64,000 bases of DNA from Saccharopolyspora flava (GCF_900116135.1 NZ_FOZX01000004.1:310001-374000), one strand, 5' to 3'. Numbered from the stretch's first letter, positions 32,545-44,829 are shown. The notes: generated by a model from the letters alone, not told the origin. Numbers and translations are program-made.

Positions 32545-34320
32545 ATGACGCGCATGCGCACCGTGGACGCCGCTGCCCTCATCCTGGAGAAGGAGGGTGC
32601 CACCCAGACCTTCGGGCTGCCCGGCGCCGCGATCAACCCGTTCTACAGCGCCATGAAGGAGCACGGCGGCATCCACCACGTGCTCGCCCGGCACGTCGAG
32701 GCCGCCTCGCACATGGCCGAGGGCTACACGCGGGCGGAGCCGGGCAACATCGGCGTCTGCGTCGGCACCTCCGGCCCTGCGGGCACCGACATGATCACCG
32801 GGTTGTACTCCGCCTCGGCGGACTCCATCCCGATCCTGGCGATCACCGGTCAGGCGCCGGTCGCCAAGCTGCACAAGGAGGACTTCCAGGCCGTCGACAT
32901 CGAGTCGATCGCCAAGCCCGTCACCAAGTGGGCGGTGACCGTGCTGGAACCCGCGCAGGTGCCGGGCGCGTTCCAGAAGGCCTTCCAGCTGATGCGCTCC
33001 GGACGCCCGGGCCCGGTGCTCATCGACCTGCCGCTGGACGTGCAGCTGGCCGAGATCGAGTTCGACATCGACACCTACGAGCCGCTGCCGGTCGCCAACC
33101 CGCGCGCCACCCGCGCGCAGGCCGAGCACGCGCTGGAGATGCTGGCCGCCGCCGAGCGGCCGCTGATCGTCGCCGGTGGCGGGGTCATCAACGCCGACGC
33201 CTCGGCGCTGCTGGTGGAGTTCGCCGAAACCCTGGGCGTCCCGGTCGTGCCGACGCTGATGGGCTGGGGAGCCATCGCCGACGACCACCCGCTGGCGGCG
33301 GGCATGGTGGGCCTGCAGACCTCGCACCGCTACGGCAACGCGACGCTGCTGGAGTCGGACTTCGTGCTCGGCATCGGCAACCGCTGGGCCAACCGCCACA
33401 CCGGCGGGCTCGACACCTACCGGGGTGACCGGACTTTCGTCCACGTCGACGTCGAACCCACCCAGATCGGACGGGTTTTCGCGCCCGACTACGGCATCGT
33501 CTCGGACGCCCGCGCGGCGCTGGAGGTCTTCCTCGACGTCGCCCGCGAGTGGCAGCGCGAGGGCAGGCTGGCCGACCGCGGCGAGTGGGCCCGGCGGTGC
33601 CGGGACCGCAAGGCCGCGCTGCTGCGCAAGACCCACTTCGAGTCGGCGCCGATCAAACCGCAGCGGGTGTACCAGGAGATGAACCGCGCGTTCGGCCCCG
33701 ACACCCGGTACGTGTCCACGATCGGGCTCTCGCAGATCCAGGCGGCCCAGATGCTGCACGTCTACCGGCCGCGGCACTGGATCAACGCCGGTCAGGCCGG
33801 TCCGCTGGGCTGGACCGTCCCGGCGGCGATCGGTGTCGCCACGGCCGATCCCGAGTCCACCGTGGTCGCGGTCTCCGGCGACTACGACTTCCAGTTCCTG
33901 GTCGAGGAGCTGGCGGTCGGCGCGCAGTTCCACATCCCGTTCGTGCACGTGCTCATCAACAACGCCTACCTCGGGCTGATCCGGCAGGCGCAGCGCGGGT
34001 TCGACATGGACTACCACGTGCAGCTGTCGTTCGAGAACATCAACGCCCCGGAGGTCAACGGCTACGGCGTCGACCACGTCAAGGTCGTCGAGGGGCTGGG
34101 CTGCAAGGCGCTGCGGGTGTTCGACTCCGACGGCATCTTCGACGCCCTGGAGCAGGCCAAGAAGCTCGTCGCCGAGCACCGCGTCCCGGTGGTCGTGGAG
34201 GTCGTGGTCGAGCGGGTCACCAACGTGTCGATGGGCACCGAGATCGACGCGGTCAACGAGTTCGAGGCGCTGGCCGAGTCCGGCGCCGACGCTCCGACCG
34301 CGGTAGCGGGCCGGTCATGA
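32545..34320 (+). CDS. gcl: Glyoxylate carboligase
   Basis: A 591-residue thiamine-diphosphate enzyme joining two glyoxylates to tartronate semialdehyde and CO2. [17 protein letters not shown] and [20 protein letters not shown] near residue 50 are Gcl-specific, with Val where other ThDP enzymes have the activating Glu. The ThDP motif runs from [14 protein letters not shown] to [13 protein letters not shown] near residues 445-480. Length matches E. coli Gcl. Its stop overlaps the FAH gene start (ATGA). Confidence 0.97.
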   Translation: MTRMRTVDAAALILEKEGATQTFGLPGAAINPFYSAMKEHGGIHHVLARHVEAASHMAEGYTRAEPGNIGVCVGTSGPAGTDMITGLYSASADSIPILAITGQAPVAKLHKEDFQAVDIESIAKPVTKWAVTVLEPAQVPGAFQKAFQLMRSGRPGPVLIDLPLDVQLAEIEFDIDTYEPLPVANPRATRAQAEHALEMLAAAERPLIVAGGGVINADASALLVEFAETLGVPVVPTLMGWGAIADDHPLAAGMVGLQTSHRYGNATLLESDFVLGIGNRWANRHTGGLDTYRGDRTFVHVDVEPTQIGRVFAPDYGIVSDARAALEVFLDVAREWQREGRLADRGEWARRCRDRKAALLRKTHFESAPIKPQRVYQEMNRAFGPDTRYVSTIGLSQIQAAQMLHVYRPRHWINAGQAGPLGWTVPAAIGVATADPESTVVAVSGDYDFQFLVEELAVGAQFHIPFVHVLINNAYLGLIRQAQRGFDMDYHVQLSFENINAPEVNGYGVDHVKVVEGLGCKALRVFDSDGIFDALEQAKKLVAEHRVPVVVEVVVERVTNVSMGTEIDAVNEFEALAESGADAPTAVAGRS

Positions 34321-35156
34321 GACTGGTCAGGGTGGGCGAACCCGGCGCCGAGCGGCCGGGGGTGTTGGACGCTGCGGGCCTGGTCCGCGACGTGTCCGGG
34401 TTCGCCCACGACATCGACGGCGACCTGCTGGCCGACCCCGAGCGCCTCGCGGCGATCGCGGCCGGCCGGCAGGCCCTGCCGGAACTGCCCGCGACGCGCT
34501 TCGGCCCGCCGATCGCGCGTCCGGGAACCGTGGTGGGCATCGGCCTGAACTACCGGTGCCACGCCGCCGAGGCCGGTGCCGAACCACCGGCCGAGCCGAT
34601 CGTGTTCCTCAAGCCCAGCGGCGGGATCATCGGCCCCAACGACGAGATCGTGCTGCCGCCGGGCAGCGCGCACACCGACTGGGAGGTGGAGCTGGGCGTC
34701 GTGATCGGCACCCGGCTGCGCTCCTGCCCGGATCCGCGGACGGCGCTGCGGTCGGTGGCGGGTTACGTCGCGGCCAACGACGTCACCGAGCGCGCGCAGC
34801 TGGCCAGCGGGCCGACGTGGGTGCGCGGCAAGTGCCACGACACCTTCACGCCGCTGGGCCCGTGGCTGCTCACCGCCGACGAGATCGGCGATCCGCAGGA
34901 CCTGCGGCTGGAAGCGCAGGTCAACGGGATCCCGCGGCAGCGGGGGAGCACGGCCGACATGGTCTTCGGGGTCGGCGAGCTGCTGGCCCACCTGAGCGGC
35001 CTGATGACGTTGCACCCGGGGGATCTGGTGCTCACCGGAACCCCCGCCGGAGTCGCGGCTCTGCAGCCGGAGCCGCGCCCGTTCCTCCGTCCCCGGGACG
35101 TGGTCGACATCGAGGTCCAGCACCTCGGGCGCCAGCGATCCACGATCCGGGGATAG
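34317..35156 (+). CDS. Fumarylacetoacetate hydrolase family protein
   Basis: A 279-residue FAH-fold enzyme. Metal ligands lie in [13 protein letters not shown] (E-x-E near residue 123) and in the D of [23 protein letters not shown] and [12 protein letters not shown] complete the family pattern. Members hydrate, isomerise or decarboxylate beta-keto acids; some act as ureidoglycolate lyase-like enzymes releasing glyoxylate. Coupling to gcl by ATGA suggests it supplies glyoxylate or a related acid. This link is inference. Confidence 0.9.
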   Translation: MRLVRVGEPGAERPGVLDAAGLVRDVSGFAHDIDGDLLADPERLAAIAAGRQALPELPATRFGPPIARPGTVVGIGLNYRCHAAEAGAEPPAEPIVFLKPSGGIIGPNDEIVLPPGSAHTDWEVELGVVIGTRLRSCPDPRTALRSVAGYVAANDVTERAQLASGPTWVRGKCHDTFTPLGPWLLTADEIGDPQDLRLEAQVNGIPRQRGSTADMVFGVGELLAHLSGLMTLHPGDLVLTGTPAGVAALQPEPRPFLRPRDVVDIEVQHLGRQRSTIRG

Positions 35157-35161
35157 GAGGT

Positions 35162-35201
35162 CCGGGGTGGGAGGCGCTCTGCCGGACGCCTCCCACCCCG
35201 G
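35162..35201 (+). terminator. Terminator of the glyoxylate operon
   Basis: CCGGGGTGGGAGGCG (35162-35176) pairs perfectly with CGCCTCCCACCCCGG (35187-35201) across a 10-nt loop, starting 6 bp after the stop of the FAH gene. There is no T-run. The remaining gap to 35494 holds only the upstream region of the next gene. Confidence 0.75.
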
Positions 35202-35493
35202 GTCCCGGTGCGTCGGTAGTCCACAGAGGACGGTACTCCGGCGTGCCGGAAAGGCTCATCGGTGTCGCCTCAACGGGTCATTCAGGTGACCCCATCAGGT
35301 GATCAAGCGGAATGCGTGCCCCGTGGTTCACTCCGCATCGCATTCATTTTCGCTGGTCAAACGGAATATACCGCCGTTGCGGCGCTGATCGAGTTCGCGT
35401 GGCGGCCGGGGTGGTGGCGGGTTAGTGTTCGCGCGAACTTGATCACCCGCTCAGGGGGAACTTCGGTTCCTCCCCGGAGAAGGCAGGTATCGG

Positions 35494-35982
35494 ATGCGAA
35501 CGCTCCGCGAAAGAAGCTGTTGGACAGCGGCTCTCACCCTCGGTGCCGGACTGGTCGTCGGCGTCCTCCCGGCCTCGGCCGACACGACGGACAACGACGG
35601 CATCAACCTCGGCAACGACAACAACACCAGCGTCGCCCCGGTGCAGCTGTGCGGGAACAACGTCGGCGTGCTCGGCGCCGTCGCCCCGATCGGCTCGGGT
35701 CAGGACGTGGAGTGCACCAACGCTCCCGTCGTCGACCACCCCGAGGCCGCCGAGGTCCCCGAACCTCCGGCCGAGCAGCCCCCGGCCGAGCAGCCCCCGG
35801 CCGAGCAGCCCCCGGCCGAGCAGCCGCCCGCCGAGCAGCCGCCGGCGGACTCGGGCACCGAGGTCCTGCCCGAGCAGGAAACCCCGGCCGACTCCTCGAC
35901 CCAGGTGCAGGACACCTCCGAAAGCCTCCCGGAAGCCCCGTCCCCCGAGGCGGCCGAAGGCCACGTCGCCGTCACCGGCTGA
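35494..35982 (+). CDS. Secreted chaplin-like protein with PAEQP repeats
   Basis: A 162-residue secreted protein. A signal peptide covers about residues 1-30 (cleavage after PASA). Residues 34-75 resemble a chaplin domain: DNDGINLGNDNNTSVAPVQL, then CGNNVGVLGAVAP and a second Cys in VECTN. Chaplins are amyloid-forming surface proteins of aerial hyphae. The C-terminal half is a Pro/Glu/Gln-rich stalk with five PAEQP repeats and no sortase motif, so cell attachment is not evident. AAGGCAGG is the ribosome site. Confidence 0.8.
   Translation: MRTLRERSCWTAALTLGAGLVVGVLPASADTTDNDGINLGNDNNTSVAPVQLCGNNVGVLGAVAPIGSGQDVECTNAPVVDHPEAAEVPEPPAEQPPAEQPPAEQPPAEQPPAEQPPADSGTEVLPEQETPADSSTQVQDTSESLPEAPSPEAAEGHVAVTG
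35767..35841 (+). repeat. 15-bp coding tandem repeat, 5 units
   Basis: CCGGCCGAGCAGCCC repeats five times with only minor changes in the last two units, encoding PAEQP. Such near-identical repeats can change number by slippage and lengthen the protein stalk. Confidence 0.9.
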
Positions 35983-36164
35983 CCACCCCGACCGGTCCAG
36001 CATCCCCCGCCCCGGTCTCGCGCAGTCTCGTCAACGCCGGCCGCTCTGCGAGTTCCCCACCGCAGACCGGCCGGCGTTGACGCGTCCGCACCCGGATGGC
36101 AGACGTCCCGGAGGTGGAGGCGATGTCGGTACGGTGGTGGGGAGATCGTCTTCAAGGAGTGGGC

Positions 36165-36542
36165 ATGGGTTTGTTCGGTGGCATGATGGGCAACGCCTCG
36201 GGGATGGACCCGCAGGCGGCTGCGAAGGAGTTCGGCAGGCTGCTGGCGCAGGGGGAGCAGATCCACGCCGCCTACCAGCTGATCCGGGACTCGCTGATCT
36301 TCACCGACCGGCGGTTGATCCTGGTGGACAAGCAGGGCGTGACCGGGCGCAAGATCGAGTACCACTCGTACCCCTACCGCAGCATCACGCACTTCTCGGT
36401 CGAGACCGCGGGCACCTTCGACCTCGACGCCGAGCTGAAGTTCTGGGTCTCCAGCATGCCGGAACCGGTGTCGCAGCAGTTCGGCAAGGGCGTCGACGTC
36501 TACGAGGTGCAGGCCCTGCTGGGCGCGTTCGTCGCCCGGTGA
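36165..36542 (+). CDS. Bacterial PH-domain protein
   Basis: A 125-residue soluble protein with a bacterial pleckstrin-homology fold: TDRRLILVDKQGVTGRKIEY followed by SYPYRSITHFSVETAG, the hallmark of bPH proteins. The glycine/methionine-rich start MGLFGGMMGNASGM precedes it. ATG 36165 is chosen because AAGGAG lies 5 bp upstream; an ATG at 36096 would add an unrelated stretch. The function of these proteins is largely unknown, often oligomeric scaffolds. Confidence 0.87.
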   Translation: MGLFGGMMGNASGMDPQAAAKEFGRLLAQGEQIHAAYQLIRDSLIFTDRRLILVDKQGVTGRKIEYHSYPYRSITHFSVETAGTFDLDAELKFWVSSMPEPVSQQFGKGVDVYEVQALLGAFVAR

Positions 36543-36556
36543 CCACCTGAGGTCGC

Positions 36557-36593
36557 GCACGGCCCCTGATCCCGTCGGGACCAGGGGCCGTGC
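36557..36593 (+). terminator. Terminator after PH-domain gene
   Basis: GCACGGCCCCTG (36557-36568) pairs with CAGGGGCCGTGC (36582-36593) across a 13-nt loop, 14 bp after the stop codon. Confidence 0.75.
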
Positions 36594-36998
36594 TGCGTCT
36601 CGCCCACCCGCGCCCGCGGGCCTGAAAGCCGCTCGCCGAATCCATGCCAAAGGGTGAGCGTGTCCTCCGAATTGTGCGTTGCGGATCGTTCTCATTTAAC
36701 GTCGATCAGGGCTGATCGAAATTCGTTCGCGAGTCCATTCCGCGAGTTGAGTTCGGTGTGGAGCGTGATTCGGGGTGCTGTGAGGGGGAGTCGGACGTTG
36801 GGTTCATATGGTCGAAAGATCCACCGCAGCAGCAACTTCGCGATCTCTGTCACGCGCACCGCACAATTCGAGAGTAATTCAGGATCTTGTTCTCGGGCGC
36901 CTGGAAATGATCCTTTTCTCGCGTTAACGATCTCGCTCGACTGATCGAATTTCGAGTAGTTGTGTCGGCGAATTGTTAATCTTGCGCGAGTGTGATCA
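36594..36998. other. AT-richer intergenic region
   Basis: About 400 bp with clearly lower GC than its surroundings. One open frame (36654-36944, plus) has no ribosome site and atypical codons and is not called. CGATCAGGGCTGATCG (36703-36718) is an 8-bp inverted repeat. The promoter of the glycan operon should lie near the end (TTAATC, 36976-36981). Confidence 0.6.
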
Positions 36999-38012
36999 AT
37001 GGATCTGTCCGTAGTGGTTCCGTGCTTCAACGAGGAGCGCGGACTGGCCGAGCTCCGCGACGAGCTCAACGCCGTGCTGCCCGCGCTCGTCGGGCAGTAC
37101 GAGGTGGTGCTCGTCGACGACGGCAGCAGCGACGGGACGCTCGACGAGGCCCGCAGGCTGAGCACGCTCGACCCGCGCTACCGGTACCTGTCGCTGAGCC
37201 GCAACTTCGGCAAGGAGGCCGCGATGCTCGCCGGGCTCCGCGAGGCCACCGGCGAGCGCGTGCTCATCATGGACGCCGACCTGCAGCACCCGGCGTGGCT
37301 GATCGGCGACATGCTCGCCCTGCTCGGCGCCGGGCACGACCAGGTCGTCGCCCGCCGCGACCGGCACGGCGAACCGCGCGTGCGCTCGCTGCTGTCCAAG
37401 CTGTACTACGTCGGCGTCAACAAGCTCGCCGACGTCCGGCTCGAGGACGGGGTGGGCGACTTCCGGGTGCTGTCCCGCCGCGCCGTCGACGCGGTGCTGG
37501 CCCTGCCCGAGACCAACCGCTTCTCCAAAGGCCTGTTCGCCTGGATCGGGTACCCGACCGCGACGGTTCCGTACCGCAACGTCACCCGCAAGTACGACCG
37601 CTCGTGCTTCAGCTTCGGCAGGCTCGTCAACTACGGCATCGACGGCGTCGTGTCGTTCAACAGCACACCGCTGCGCGCGGCGATCTACCTCGGCGGTGCG
37701 GTCACGCTGCTGGCCTTCCTCTACGCCGTGTACGTCATCGCCTGCGCGCTCACCGGGCACAGCGGCGCGCCCGGGTACGCGACGCTGATCGTGGGCATCA
37801 CCGGTTTCGGCGGGATGCAGCTGCTGCTGCTCGGGGTGGTCGGCGAGTACGTCGGGCGCATCTACCTGGAGTCTAAGCAGCGCCCGGCCTACTTCGTCAA
37901 GGAGGCCGGTGGTGCCCCGGCGCCGCGGATGGTCGTGCCGCGCAGGCCGTCCGATCCGCCGCTGGTCGCCGACCCGGCCAGCGGCAACGGAGGCCGGTCG
38001 TGCGCGGACTGA
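36999..38012 (+). CDS. GT2 polyprenyl-phosphate sugar transferase, GtrB/DPM-like
   Basis: A 337-residue glycosyltransferase of family 2 that loads a sugar from a nucleotide onto a polyprenyl phosphate. The GT-A core has LVDDGSSDGT near residue 40 and the metal-binding MDADLQHP near residue 92. Two C-terminal membrane helices (about residues 225-290) match GtrB/YfdH. The downstream GtrA-like flippase overlaps it by 13 bp, the classic GtrB-GtrA pair. It is the first gene of a four-gene envelope operon. Confidence 0.92.
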   Translation: MDLSVVVPCFNEERGLAELRDELNAVLPALVGQYEVVLVDDGSSDGTLDEARRLSTLDPRYRYLSLSRNFGKEAAMLAGLREATGERVLIMDADLQHPAWLIGDMLALLGAGHDQVVARRDRHGEPRVRSLLSKLYYVGVNKLADVRLEDGVGDFRVLSRRAVDAVLALPETNRFSKGLFAWIGYPTATVPYRNVTRKYDRSCFSFGRLVNYGIDGVVSFNSTPLRAAIYLGGAVTLLAFLYAVYVIACALTGHSGAPGYATLIVGITGFGGMQLLLLGVVGEYVGRIYLESKQRPAYFVKEAGGAPAPRMVVPRRPSDPPLVADPASGNGGRSCAD

Positions 38013-38431
38013 GCGAAGCGGGCAGGTTCGCCCGGTTCGCGGTGGTGGGTGGGGTGAACACCGTCGTGCACTACCTCGTCTACCTGGCGACGTGGCTGTG
38101 GATCGGCTACCTGGTGGCGCACGTGCTCGCCACGATCACCGCCATGTCGGTGTCGTACCTGCTCAACTGCCGGTACACGTTCCGGGTTCGGCCGCGGCTG
38201 CGCACCTTCCTGGTCTACCCGGCGTCGAACTGCGTGAACCTCGCGATCAGCGCGACCACCATGTGGCTGCTGGTCGAGGTCGCCCGCGTCCACCCGCTGC
38301 TGGCGACGCTGCTCGGCGGCCTGGTGGCCACCCCGGCCACCTACCTGGTGACCCGGCTGATCCTGACCTCGCGGAACCGCGCGCCCCGACCCGGTCCCGG
38401 CGAATCGCTGCCCTTGGGGAGGACTTCGTGA
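38000..38431 (+). CDS. GtrA-family flippase
   Basis: A 143-residue protein with four helices and the GtrA pattern FARFAVVGGVNTVVHYLVY near residue 12, and SYLLNCRYTFRV near residue 52. GtrA proteins flip polyprenyl-phosphate sugars made by a GtrB-type transferase to the outer leaflet. GTG 38000 overlaps the GT2 gene by 13 bp and its stop overlaps the next start by 4 bp (GTGA). Confidence 0.9.
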   Translation: MRGLSEAGRFARFAVVGGVNTVVHYLVYLATWLWIGYLVAHVLATITAMSVSYLLNCRYTFRVRPRLRTFLVYPASNCVNLAISATTMWLLVEVARVHPLLATLLGGLVATPATYLVTRLILTSRNRAPRPGPGESLPLGRTS

Positions 38432-40650
38432 CTCAACTCGTCGAGGCCGCACCGGCCGAGGACGCGCACCCCCGCGAGCCCGCTCGGGTCCGCGACCGCG
38501 GCCGGTTCTCCGCTCCGCTGCTGACCTGCCTCCTGGTGGCGGTGCTGGCGCAGGTGCCGGTGCTGCGGCCGGGCTGGTTCTACTTCGTCGACGACGCCGC
38601 CACCCAGGTGCTGCCGATGTGGTTCCACCTCGGCCAGCAGGTGCGCAGCGGGATCTGGCCCCCGGTGCTGGACCCGAACCTGCTCATGGGCGGCAACCTC
38701 GCCGCCGAGACCCTGTTCGGCATCTGGAACCCGGTCAACGCCCTGGTGTGGGTGGGGGTGTCGCTGTCGTCGGACGTCGGCGTCGCCGGGATCGTGGTGC
38801 GCACGGTCGCGCTGGTCGCGATCGCCCTGGGCGGCTACCTGGTCTCCCGCGAGTACGGGGCCGCCCGCTGGTCGGCGAGCGCCCTGGCCACCGCGCTGCC
38901 GCTGACCGGATCGCTGCTGCACTTCGACGCCGCGAAGTGGCCGGCCGCGCTGCTGGCGTTCGTGTGGGTGCCGTTCGTGTGGCTGGCCGCGCGCCGCATG
39001 GTTCGCGGGCGCACCAACGCCTTCTGGGTGTTCCTGCTGGGGGCGTTGGCGGTGACGGCGGGAAACCCCTACGGCCTGCTCGGGGTGTGCGTGGTGCTGG
39101 CCGCGCTGCTGGTGGAGTGCGGGCTGCAGCGCTGGTGGCGGGCCGCCGGGCGGTTGCTGGTGGTGTCGGTGGCGATCGGCGCGGTCGTGCCGCTGGTGTA
39201 CCTGCCGCTGGTGCGCTCGGCGCACATGACCTGGCGGAGCACCTCGGGCGGGGTCGGCAACACGGGCAAGCTCGCCCCGCACCTCGACGACCTGATCAAC
39301 CTCAGCGCTCCCGCCTACGTTCCGGCGATCCCGGCGGTGACCGTGCCCGCGGTGTACTTCTGCTGGTTCGCCGTCCCGCTGGCGTTCTGGTGCGACTGGT
39401 CGGTGCTGCGCCGCCGGTTCCGCGAGCTCGCCGGACCCGTGGTGATCGCGCTGGTGTACCTGCTGGTGGCGCTGGGCCCGTCCGAGGTGTGGATGTTCCG
39501 CTGGCCGCTGCGGGTGGTGCACTACGGCTACCTCGCCGTGGCCGTTCTGCTGGCCGTGGTGCTGACCGCCGGGCTGCGCCGCGACCGCCTGCGGCTGCGC
39601 GCGACCGGGACCGCGGCGTTCCTGCTGCTGTCGGTGTACTTCACCGCCGACCGCACCCCGGACCTGGTGACCCTCGGCCGCGCGGTGCCGGCGGCCGTGC
39701 TGGTCGGAGGGCTGGTGGCGGCCGGTGTCGCGCTGCACCGCAAGCGGGGGAACCGGGCGCTGCTGGCGGTGCTGCAGGTGGGCACGGCGCTGACGTTCTG
39801 CCTGCAGTGCCTGTGGTTCGTCGGCAACGGGCCGAACGTGCAGTACCACTTCCCGAGCTCGCCGGGTCAGCTCACCGCGGCCTACGCCGGTCGCTACGAG
39901 GGGCGGGTGCTGCAGATCGCCGACTCCCGGATCAACACGCCCGGGCCTGGCGAGGAATCGCGGGAGATGTGGCGGGACCTCGTCGTCGGCAACGGTTTCC
40001 TGCTGTCCGATGTGGACAGCGTCGGGTCCTACACCGGGATCGGGTTCAGCAGGCTCTCCGACGCGCTGTGCCTGCGCTACGAGGGCACGGCCTGCCCGGG
40101 CGCCTACGACGCGCTGTGGCGGCCGCCGCGCGGCGCGCACGTGCAGTTGGCGGACCTGCTGCTGTTGGACACGGTCGTGGTGCAGCACAAGCTCATCCCC
40201 CAGCCCGTCGTCCCGCAGGGATGGCACCTCGCCGAGCGCAACGCGCGGATCAGCGTGCTGCGCCGGGACCAGCCGATCGCGACGGGGACGGGCTACCTCA
40301 GCTCCGCCTCGCCCGGTGCGCGCGTGCTGTCCGACGTCGCGCGCGGACCCCGCGACGAGGAGCTCGTGCTGCACCGCGACGGAGGTGCCCAGCGCCTGGT
40401 GTTCGCCAAGACGGCGTGGCCCGGCTACACCGCGACCTGGAACGGAACCGCGCTGCCCGCGCACGCCGGACCGGCCGGGCTGCTGGAGGTCGTGCTCCCG
40501 CCGGGCCCGCCCGGCGAGGGGAAGGTCGAGCTGAGCTGGACGCCACCGAGCCTGCGCCTGGGGCTGGCCGCGGCGGCCGGGGGAGCGCTGCTCGCCGCGG
40601 GCACCGGGATCCAGCAGGTCCGCGCACGCCGCCGGGAGGAGCCGCGATGA
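38428..40650 (+). CDS. Large polytopic membrane protein, GT-C/YfhO-like
   Basis: A 740-residue membrane protein with about twelve helices, then a C-terminal extracellular beta-rich domain (about residues 480-700) and one final helix. The first outer loop is acidic (FYFVDDAATQVLPMWFHLG), as in GT-C glycosyltransferases, and the fold pattern resembles YfhO-like proteins. It probably transfers the lipid-linked sugar supplied by the GtrB/GtrA pair to a wall polymer. GTG 38428 follows GGGGAGG. The assignment is by topology and context only. Confidence 0.75.
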   Translation: MTQLVEAAPAEDAHPREPARVRDRGRFSAPLLTCLLVAVLAQVPVLRPGWFYFVDDAATQVLPMWFHLGQQVRSGIWPPVLDPNLLMGGNLAAETLFGIWNPVNALVWVGVSLSSDVGVAGIVVRTVALVAIALGGYLVSREYGAARWSASALATALPLTGSLLHFDAAKWPAALLAFVWVPFVWLAARRMVRGRTNAFWVFLLGALAVTAGNPYGLLGVCVVLAALLVECGLQRWWRAAGRLLVVSVAIGAVVPLVYLPLVRSAHMTWRSTSGGVGNTGKLAPHLDDLINLSAPAYVPAIPAVTVPAVYFCWFAVPLAFWCDWSVLRRRFRELAGPVVIALVYLLVALGPSEVWMFRWPLRVVHYGYLAVAVLLAVVLTAGLRRDRLRLRATGTAAFLLLSVYFTADRTPDLVTLGRAVPAAVLVGGLVAAGVALHRKRGNRALLAVLQVGTALTFCLQCLWFVGNGPNVQYHFPSSPGQLTAAYAGRYEGRVLQIADSRINTPGPGEESREMWRDLVVGNGFLLSDVDSVGSYTGIGFSRLSDALCLRYEGTACPGAYDALWRPPRGAHVQLADLLLLDTVVVQHKLIPQPVVPQGWHLAERNARISVLRRDQPIATGTGYLSSASPGARVLSDVARGPRDEELVLHRDGGAQRLVFAKTAWPGYTATWNGTALPAHAGPAGLLEVVLPPGPPGEGKVELSWTPPSLRLGLAAAAGGALLAAGTGIQQVRARRREEPR

Positions 40651-42530
40651 GCAGGCTGATCGCGTTCGGCATCGGGGTCGCACTGCTGATCGCGGCCGCC
40701 TGCCAAGCACCTCAGCAGCGCGGAGCCGAACCTCCGCCGCCGGTTCCCCGGGCGCACTTCGCGCAGGTCGTGGCGCACCCCGACGACGACCTGCTGTTCA
40801 TGAACCCCGACCTCGCCGAGGGGTTGCGCCGCGGTGTGCCCACGACCGGCATCTACCTCACGGCCGGGGAGGCCGACGTGCCCGACAAGCCCGGCTACAG
40901 CGCCGGGCGGCAGGAAGGCAGCCGCGCCGCCTACGCGCAGATGGCCCGCAAGCCCAACGACTGGGTGCGCGGCACGATCCCGCTGGGGCACGGCCGCCTC
41001 GCCCAGGTCGACGCGCTGCGCGCCGACCCCGAGGTGCGGCTGGTGTTCCTCAACCTGCCCGAGGACGCCAACTCCGGTCAGGGCCGCCACGTCCTGACCC
41101 GGCTGCGCGACGATCCCGCCCTGACCGTGACCACGACCGCCCCGGCGGGGGCGGCCGTGCCGCAATCGCAGGTGTTCGACCGGCGTGCCGTCGTCGAGGC
41201 GCTCACCGCGCTGTTCGACGCCTTCCAACCCACCGTCATCCGGTTGCAGGACGACCAGCCCGACGCGCGCTACCAGCCCAACTGGGTCGGCGTGCACGAC
41301 CACCCCGACCACGTGGCCGGGGCCGCGCTGGCCCGCGAGGCCGCCACCGCGCACCGGCCGCGCGCCTCCTCCCCGATGGTGCTGCACTACCGCGACTACA
41401 ACGTCGCCGACACCCCGTCGCCGCTGGCCGAGGCGGACAAGGTCACCACGCGGGAGGCCTTCGCCGCCTACGCGCCGCACGACCCGCTCGCCCAGGGGGG
41501 CATCTACCGCACCTGGAGCGACAACAGCGCCTACCGGCTGCCCCAAAGCGGCCGGTGGGCCGCGCGCTCCGGAGACGGCTCGGTGCAGGCGTTCTCGGTG
41601 CGCGCGCACGGTCTCGCGCGCTGGACCCGCTCGCCGCAGGGCGTTTGGCGCGGCCCCGACCTGCTGCCGGTGCCCGAACCGATCCGGTCCCGCGCGTCGC
41701 TGCTGGCCCGGCGGGCGGGGCCGCCGGTGCTGGTGGCGCAAAACCGGCCGGGCTCGCGCGTGCTGCTGCTGGGGCCGGGCGACCGCTGGCGGCCGGTGGA
41801 CGCGCCCGCCGCGTCCGACCCGTCGCAGACGGGGCCGCCGGCCGCGGTGGTGGACTCCGAGGACCGGGTCGTGCTGGCCGTGAAGAACTCCACCGGCGGC
41901 GTGAGCTTCCGCCGGGAGACCGACGGCCGCTGGAGCGACCTCGGCGGCACCGACGTCCAGGACGTCGCCCTCGCGGCCGGAAAGGACGGCGCCGCGCACG
42001 TTTTCGCCACGACCCGGCAGCACGTCCTGCACTGGGAGGTGTCGCGCGAGGGTGGCGCGACCGTGGAGCGGGTGCCGATCGGCGGTGCCCGGCCCGCCGG
42101 TGCCCCGGTCGCCGACCGCGCGGCCGACGGATCGGTCCGCCTGCTGGTGCGGACCGACCGCGGCGAGCTCGTCGAGCGCTCGCTGACCGCGCAGGGCTGG
42201 CACGAGACGACGAGCTCGCCCGCGCCCGGCGGGATCGGCGACCCCAGCGTCGTCGCCCCGGGGCCGCGCGGGCCCGTCGATCTGCTCCGCCTCGCCCGCG
42301 ACGCCGCGGGCTCCGTGCGCGTCGCGAGCGGAGCCGGTGGCCCCTGGGCCGAGACCGGCGGAGAGCTCGCCGCCCAGCCCACCGCCGTCGTGGAACCCGG
42401 CGGCGGGATCACGCTGCTGGGCGTGGGTGTCGACGGCCGCCTGGAGACCAACACCGGCACCGCCGCGCCGGGCGGGTTCCGCTTCGCCGGATGGCGTCCC
42501 GCCGTGGATCGCGACCGGCGCGCCGACTGA
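40647..42530 (+). CDS. PIG-L-family deacetylase lipoprotein with propeller-like tail
   Basis: A 627-residue exported protein. The signal ends in the lipobox-like IAAAC (Cys19), so it is probably lipid-anchored. The LmbE/PIG-L zinc site is VVAHPDDDLLFMNPD near residue 43, with HDHPDHVAGAAL near residue 210. Residues from about 300 to the end look like a sugar-binding beta-propeller. It likely removes acetyl groups from N-acetylated sugars on the wall polymer built by the three preceding proteins. It overlaps the previous gene by ATGA. Confidence 0.87.
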   Translation: MSRLIAFGIGVALLIAAACQAPQQRGAEPPPPVPRAHFAQVVAHPDDDLLFMNPDLAEGLRRGVPTTGIYLTAGEADVPDKPGYSAGRQEGSRAAYAQMARKPNDWVRGTIPLGHGRLAQVDALRADPEVRLVFLNLPEDANSGQGRHVLTRLRDDPALTVTTTAPAGAAVPQSQVFDRRAVVEALTALFDAFQPTVIRLQDDQPDARYQPNWVGVHDHPDHVAGAALAREAATAHRPRASSPMVLHYRDYNVADTPSPLAEADKVTTREAFAAYAPHDPLAQGGIYRTWSDNSAYRLPQSGRWAARSGDGSVQAFSVRAHGLARWTRSPQGVWRGPDLLPVPEPIRSRASLLARRAGPPVLVAQNRPGSRVLLLGPGDRWRPVDAPAASDPSQTGPPAAVVDSEDRVVLAVKNSTGGVSFRRETDGRWSDLGGTDVQDVALAAGKDGAAHVFATTRQHVLHWEVSREGGATVERVPIGGARPAGAPVADRAADGSVRLLVRTDRGELVERSLTAQGWHETTSSPAPGGIGDPSVVAPGPRGPVDLLRLARDAAGSVRVASGAGGPWAETGGELAAQPTAVVEPGGGITLLGVGVDGRLETNTGTAAPGGFRFAGWRPAVDRDRRAD

Positions 42531-42559
42531 CCGCGGGCGCGGGCGTGGATACTGCCCGG

Positions 42560-44783
<2,224 letters not shown>

Positions 44784-44829
44784 GACGCCCCACCCCGCCG
44801 GCGCTCCGGCTCCCGTCCCCCGTGGGTGG

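Noticed and set aside
36654-36944. 96-codon frame in the AT-richer gap
   Set aside because: Codon use is unlike that of neighbours, no ribosome site, no recognised motif; the region looks like promoter/intergenic DNA.
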